Shown here: in pieces, positions 58,970 through 64,000 of the stretch
How the letters are laid out: each line of letters starts with the position of its first letter
How positions within the stretch are numbered: position 1 is the stretch's first letter
Origin: Vanilla planifolia
Lineage: Eukaryota > Streptophyta > Magnoliopsida > Asparagales > Orchidaceae
NCBI GenBank assembly: GCA_023846275.1
Contig: CM043871.1
Coordinates: 28,054,569 to 28,118,568 of the forward strand
Direction: 5' to 3'
Length of the DNA: 64,000 bases
Program-made: the position numbers and the translations under genes
Notes under the pieces: generated by a model
The model's database searches: none
The model's input: the letters and a program-made list of their open reading frames with translations, nothing else
What the model was told of the DNA's origin: nothing

Positions 58970-61900
58970 TTAAATCATCACTTCTTGTTTAGTTGAATAT
59001 TTTTTTAACCCCACTACTCCATCAACTTAGCAAAACCATTAATTTCAATTTTTCCATCCCATCGATTCCGCGAGACGATTGGGTTCGACTTTGTTGCTTT
59101 TTTAGTTCTACTATACTACTTTTACCCCAATTGCACTCCACCTAACCATCCAAGTACACAAGTGACACTTATTTATTTTAAATCTTAAGTTATTATGTTA
59201 AGATTCTCATTATGTATATCAACTTTATAATTTATTATTTAATATCTAATTTTAAATTATGCTTCATCTATAAATAGTCTTCATATTATTGGTATTCATA
59301 TAGATTATGCTTAATTACATGTCTTGAAATGTTATTCCGCAAGTTTTTTTTATCATATTTATGAAAAGTCATAGGCACAATCGTTCAAGTACTTCAATAA
59401 TTTATAATTTTTAAAAATTAATTAATTTGTATTTTTCACACACAACACCTTTTATTATGTGGTAGTATTTTAATAATTAATTAAATTTATTTTAAAAATT
59501 TTAAATAATTATCATCCTTTAAAAAATTAAAAGCATTTATTAATTTATGAAAAATATTTTATTCCAATATCTAATTATTATTTAATAACTCATATTTGTA
59601 AAATAATATATCATACTATTTGTGTAATCAATAATAATAGACATGTATTTATATTTAAAAACTATAATATTTCTTTAAAATGTTTTCAAATATTCAACTT
59701 GCAATATCTATACATATTACAATACTTTTGTTTAAACACATGACTTAGTGCATAAAATGTTTTAAATAATTTCCATATTGTACAATGCATTCTCATTTAC
59801 TAAAATTAAATGCATTCCAATAATATAGATATAATAATTATTATAAATTATAACAATTTCTTCAAGTATTAAGCTTAACTCACAAAATTTTAGTGTTAAA
59901 ACTATAGAAAAAATATTTTATACTAGGTTTGTTTGCACTAATAAAAGATTTATTAAATTATACTTGATAAATCCAAAAGTAATACACGTAATATATATTA
60001 CTTGTATACTTATTTATTTATCTCATGATAGATGTCATTTATGTTTATTCTATCATCAATCACATCATCATGATTCAAGTAATAATGTCAATGACCCACC
60101 TCTGAATGCAATTGAATTATAGACAACTACAAGAAAATGAATTCCATGCCTTCGTGAATCGAGTAATAAAGATAAAAAAATAAAATTTGTTTTTTTCTAC
60201 CTTCTTGAAAAAATATTAAACAAAAGAAATTCAAAAACACTATATATAGTTGAACAATAGAAACTTATCTAGTTTTTATCCTGTATCACTCTTCAATATT
60301 TATAAAGGATCAATTAACGAATAAAATTTATCTTTTATTATAATGTGACTATATATCTATTTTTATTTTTCTTTACTTTCTTTTTTTTCAAGAGCATTTT
60401 TTTCATCCTGAAATTTGATATAAATAAAAACATAATTATATCAATTGTCTCAGTATTTTATACCAAATTGTTCGATAAAATAGATTTTTATCATTGATGT
60501 TGTCATCATTGTTTTTATTTTTTATTTTTTTTATGATTTATAAAGCATTATGATTTTAACAATAAATTTTGATCTATTTAACTAACTTTGACATTACCAA
60601 TAATAAAAAAAATATCAATTTTATTGTCTAGAATGAATGAAAATAAATACTTCTTCCAAATAGTTATAGTTGATCCATTATAAGTAAAATATTCAAAGAA
60701 GTTGGGCCTTAAATTACTTGAAATATTCCTTATTATAACCACCACAAACGGTTGTGATTTTACAAGCATAAAGTTCATAAAAATTGGGCCTTAAGTTACT
60801 TGAAATATTCTTCATTTTAACCAACACTAATGTTCATTATATAAAGTTTCTTTTGAAGCTATTTTCAACCTTGTTTTATAACAATTGGATAATTTGATCA
60901 TCAAATTAGATAGTTGTATCATTTATTCCTTTATATGATAGGTGTTCATAAAAGTGCTATTCTTTAATAAATTTAATTTTGTTAAAAAAAAGGATATCCC
61001 AAAATTTGAATTCATAATGACATAATTTCAATTGTGATTAATATACATATCTTGATTTATGTTTTTCTTGCATGCATTGAGATCACATATAAACCAATGG
61101 TCTAGAAACAATACAACAAATCAAATAATACAATTGAAAAATATGAATCTCAAATACAACTATTGTCAACAAGAATGATATTCAAACAAAAAATCATTAA
61201 TTGCATGTAATCATAGAGAAAATAGAAAAATATGCAAAAAATAAAATTACTAGAAATTTTAGTACAAAATCTATCGAGAAAAACCATATTGACAATACAC
61301 TAAAACATACTTCCATTAATTGTTTGGTATTATAATGAAAACAACTTGTCATTAAGCCTTAAAAAAGTAAAAAAAAATATGGCCCTTAAGATTTGAAATC
61401 TTCCATTAATTATTTATGAGATATTGTAACTATTTACAATGATTTATGCTAACTAGATAGCTTATATATAATTGTCATTATACCTATGAAAAAAATTTAT
61501 TATCCTAAAAATAGAGCACTAACATAAAATCACAAGCACAACAATATTTTTAACTTAATTAATATAATAATATAGTACTAAATGAAATCATTAAAATTTT
61601 TGAGACATTTTATATGTAATTAATGTCTCATGTAAGCTTTCTAGAAATATAATATTTTCATCCAACATAACTCATTCTTTTGTTGCTTTAAACTTATGCA
61701 ACAAGAAATCCAACTCAAGAAATCCAATTCAAGATTTATTTTTTAAAAAAATATATATTTAAAAAAATAGCATGAGAAGTAAAATCTCATCATTTATAAT
61801 TTCATAAAATTGAAATTATTGTGAGACATTGATTTGCCTCTCACAAAAGAGATTCAAAGTAAAAAATATTACTTTTTAATGCTTAATTTAACAATTACTT

Positions 61901-64000
61901 TTAAGCATTTTTTAATCGTAATACTTGTATTAAAAAAATAATAAATTATAATGCTATATGGAGTCTCAGAAATGTCGCCAAACAGAACCAACGGCTTCGC
62001 TTTTAGGAGTTTCTTATTTCTACCTTAAGATTCGTGTTGCTCAGGATGGAGAAGTTTTGAGATACCCTTGACGAGATGTGGGATTCGGAGATTTAACGGG
62101 TATTATTGACACATTTGTATTTTTCAGAATCCAGCTGTTATTAGTACAATTTAATAAATTATATTTAAATGGAGGGGTTTAAGAATCGCGTTCATCAAGA
62201 TGAAAAACATTTAAAATAAATTAATTACACATTATTTTATATTTTTATTTATCAATTTATAAAAAAAAAACAAGAAATAGTTTCATTATTAGAGATAAAC
62301 TTCGCTGGTTTACCAAATATTTCATTGATATTTTGGCCTTCAAAAATCAGGTTAAATACCTGTTTCTTTTTTACAATTCTTTTTGAATATATAATAATTG
62401 CATCTATTTAACATAATTTCACAAAATAAAAATTAAAAAAATACATTCTTTTTACACACCTTTATTTGCATCATATTGAGACAGAAATTTACCAAAACAT
62501 AGCTTTATTTTGATAGCACATTTGATCACAATTGTCTCCAAAGAAACAAACATTAGAGTTAGCTTGACACAGTTATCAGCAAACATTTAATTGATCATTG
62601 AAAAACAAGTTTGAAACATGTTTTTAAGTTTGTTATATTTGTATATTTCACAATAATTTATTGAGACACATTTATGTTGAAAAATTTTATCAAATTACTT
62701 TTGACTTTTGAGTCAAAAAATAAAATATATATATATGGTATAGAATTTTGTTAAAGTATTTTTATAAATAGAGTTTTTTTAAATAAAAAGGAAGTTTTGC
62801 TATGCATATATAATGGATTTTATGTTAAGTCATTAAAAAGATTATTTTAAGAAAATAATAATGGTTTTCTCTATTTATCACTTTATAAATATAACTAAAT
62901 GATAAAAATTTTACAAGTGTGCTATCAAAGCAGTTAAAATTCGATGGTAAAGAATCATATAATATTGACAATGAAGTTTAATGAGTAAATTAGGTTAAGA
63001 AGACATTTTAGGCTTGTCCACAATTTAGGATGTGAAATCTAGAAAGAATTAAACAACTTAAGTGGTGAGCATTGGTAGATATTCTATAAGGAAAAAACAC
63101 TTGTTGCTTATTATTTGATTTGTTTTGTTACTTGTTTTATATGTATTGCAAGTATGATATGTAATAAATGAATACAAACATAGAAGATCATATAATATAA
63201 TATAATATAATGTATAGTTTAACTATCATAATTATATAATACGATAGGATACCTGTATAGTATGATTGAGCCAAAAGAGAAGGCTTAGAAAAACTCAAAA
63301 AAATCATTCAATATGTTAATAAATAACATATAATATGGTAAGATATGTTATGGTGTTAACCTCTAATCATAATATTTTGTTTGATGATAACAAATCATTA
63401 ATATTTCTAATAAATTTGGTTGAGTAAATATTTAAATTTCAAATAAATACTATTTATGCTTATAGGAGAACTTTAAAAAAGATAAAACAAATGTTAGATT
63501 CTATACTGATCATCTTAATAAAAGTGACAAACTATTAAGAGATTTATTTTAAATTTAATTTTAGATGTTTCATATTTGTTTTTTTATAAAATATTAAGCT
63601 TGATTAAAATAATTTTTATAATATATAAAAATTAAATTTTATCATCATCAAAATCTTTATTTAAATTAATCGTCTTAAAAAATAGGATTCTAAAACTTTG
63701 ATTATCTTACCTTGATCACATTTTTAAAAATCACCTTCTAATGAGTTGTTATAAAAAATAAATTATAAAATAAAACTTATTTCTAACTCACCTAACTCCA
63801 AAGCTTCCCAAGTAAATAAGAATTTTAGCAGGATAAGATAATATAAGCTTAAGACATGACTCCTGAACCTATATGCTACAATTGGAATTATGATTGCTAG
63901 CATGGAAGGGTCATGATCTCCCAAGCAAATCAAAGGGAAACCAATGCCATAAATTCAACTACTTTTATGTAAGTAAAACATTACATTTAACCTTCTCACG
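58970..64000. other. AT-rich non-coding stretch
   Basis: No gene was recognised to the window end. A GC-richer patch at 61960-62110 (possible frame MSPNRTNGFAFRSFLF) and a TATAA-type short repeat at 63190-63212 are the only notable spots. The frame at 60578-60778 has no motif. Confidence 0.45.
60680..60843. repeat. Two-copy tandem duplication, 82-bp unit
   Basis: TTGGGCCTTAAATTACTTGA (60702) recurs as TTGGGCCTTAAGTTACTTGA (60784), each followed by AATATTC.T.ATT.TAACCA and preceded by similar text. Offset 82 bp. Confidence 0.8.

Noticed and set aside
1-64000. tRNA, rRNA or CRISPR loci
   Set aside because: No cloverleaf-compatible A/B box pairs, rRNA text or regular spacer arrays were seen; the tRNA-like matches are retroelement primer-binding sites.

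Overview
The window is nuclear DNA of a flowering plant. It is very AT-rich, has intron-containing type 1 lipid-transfer protein genes, a two-domain DUF26 (Gnk2-like) pseudogene, and many decayed Ty1/copia and Ty3/gypsy copies. The very GC-rich coding exon of one lipid-transfer gene, in such AT-rich surroundings, hints at a monocot. I cannot name the species.

Only two host genes look intact. Both are minus-strand nsLTP1 paralogues: LTP-A at 29078-29531 and LTP-B at 55617-56080. They share an identical eight-cysteine spacing, an intron of about 100 bp at the same codon position, and a 10-bp second coding exon. They look like an old local duplication now 26 kb apart, with the space between them filled by retroelements. 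A third host gene, a secreted cysteine-rich repeat protein (6032-6687), is a pseudogene whose 5' end stops at a copia LTR. A possible orphan terminal exon (21431-21525) and a tandemly duplicated exon-like segment (1446-2400) are not identified.

Layout: 0-3 kb, non-coding plus the 540-bp duplication. 3.1-6.0 kb, copia element, then the DUF26 pseudogene. 8.2-8.5 kb, 83-bp tandem array. 9.2-12.3 kb, minus-strand copia. 12.3-19 kb, AT-rich with clustered TCATAC/TATGAT dyads. 19-20 kb, minus-strand gypsy integrase. 22.4-23.3 kb, LINE ORF1-like DUF4283 remnant. 24.5-27.4 kb, solo LTR with perfect GATAT target duplication. 29.1-29.5 kb, LTP-A. 30.4-35.6 kb, copia gag-to-integrase remnant split by a second solo LTR of the same family with perfect GGTTT duplication. 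35.6-36.3 kb, LTR-like segment with an snRNA-type promoter. 37-43 kb, microsatellites and degenerate repeats with a small copia fragment. 43.5-46.6 kb, pair of long direct repeats. 48.0-53.9 kb, deep nest: copia RT/RNase H remnant, interrupted by an LTR pair, itself interrupted by a solo LTR, with a tandem TRIM-like insert in the outer copy. 55.6-56.1 kb, LTP-B. 58.4-59.0 kb, about 40-bp minisatellite. The rest is AT-rich sequence with no recognisable gene.

The host genes show no operon-like cooperation. The window is best read as two defence/cuticle-type secreted protein genes and one dead secreted protein gene in a retroelement-dominated region. The most unusual signals are a paired USE + TATA (snRNA-type) promoter arrangement inside LTR-like sequences, the nested insertions that can be put in order, and two clean tandem arrays in otherwise featureless DNA. 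All similarity calls come from reading translations by eye; no alignment or database search was run.
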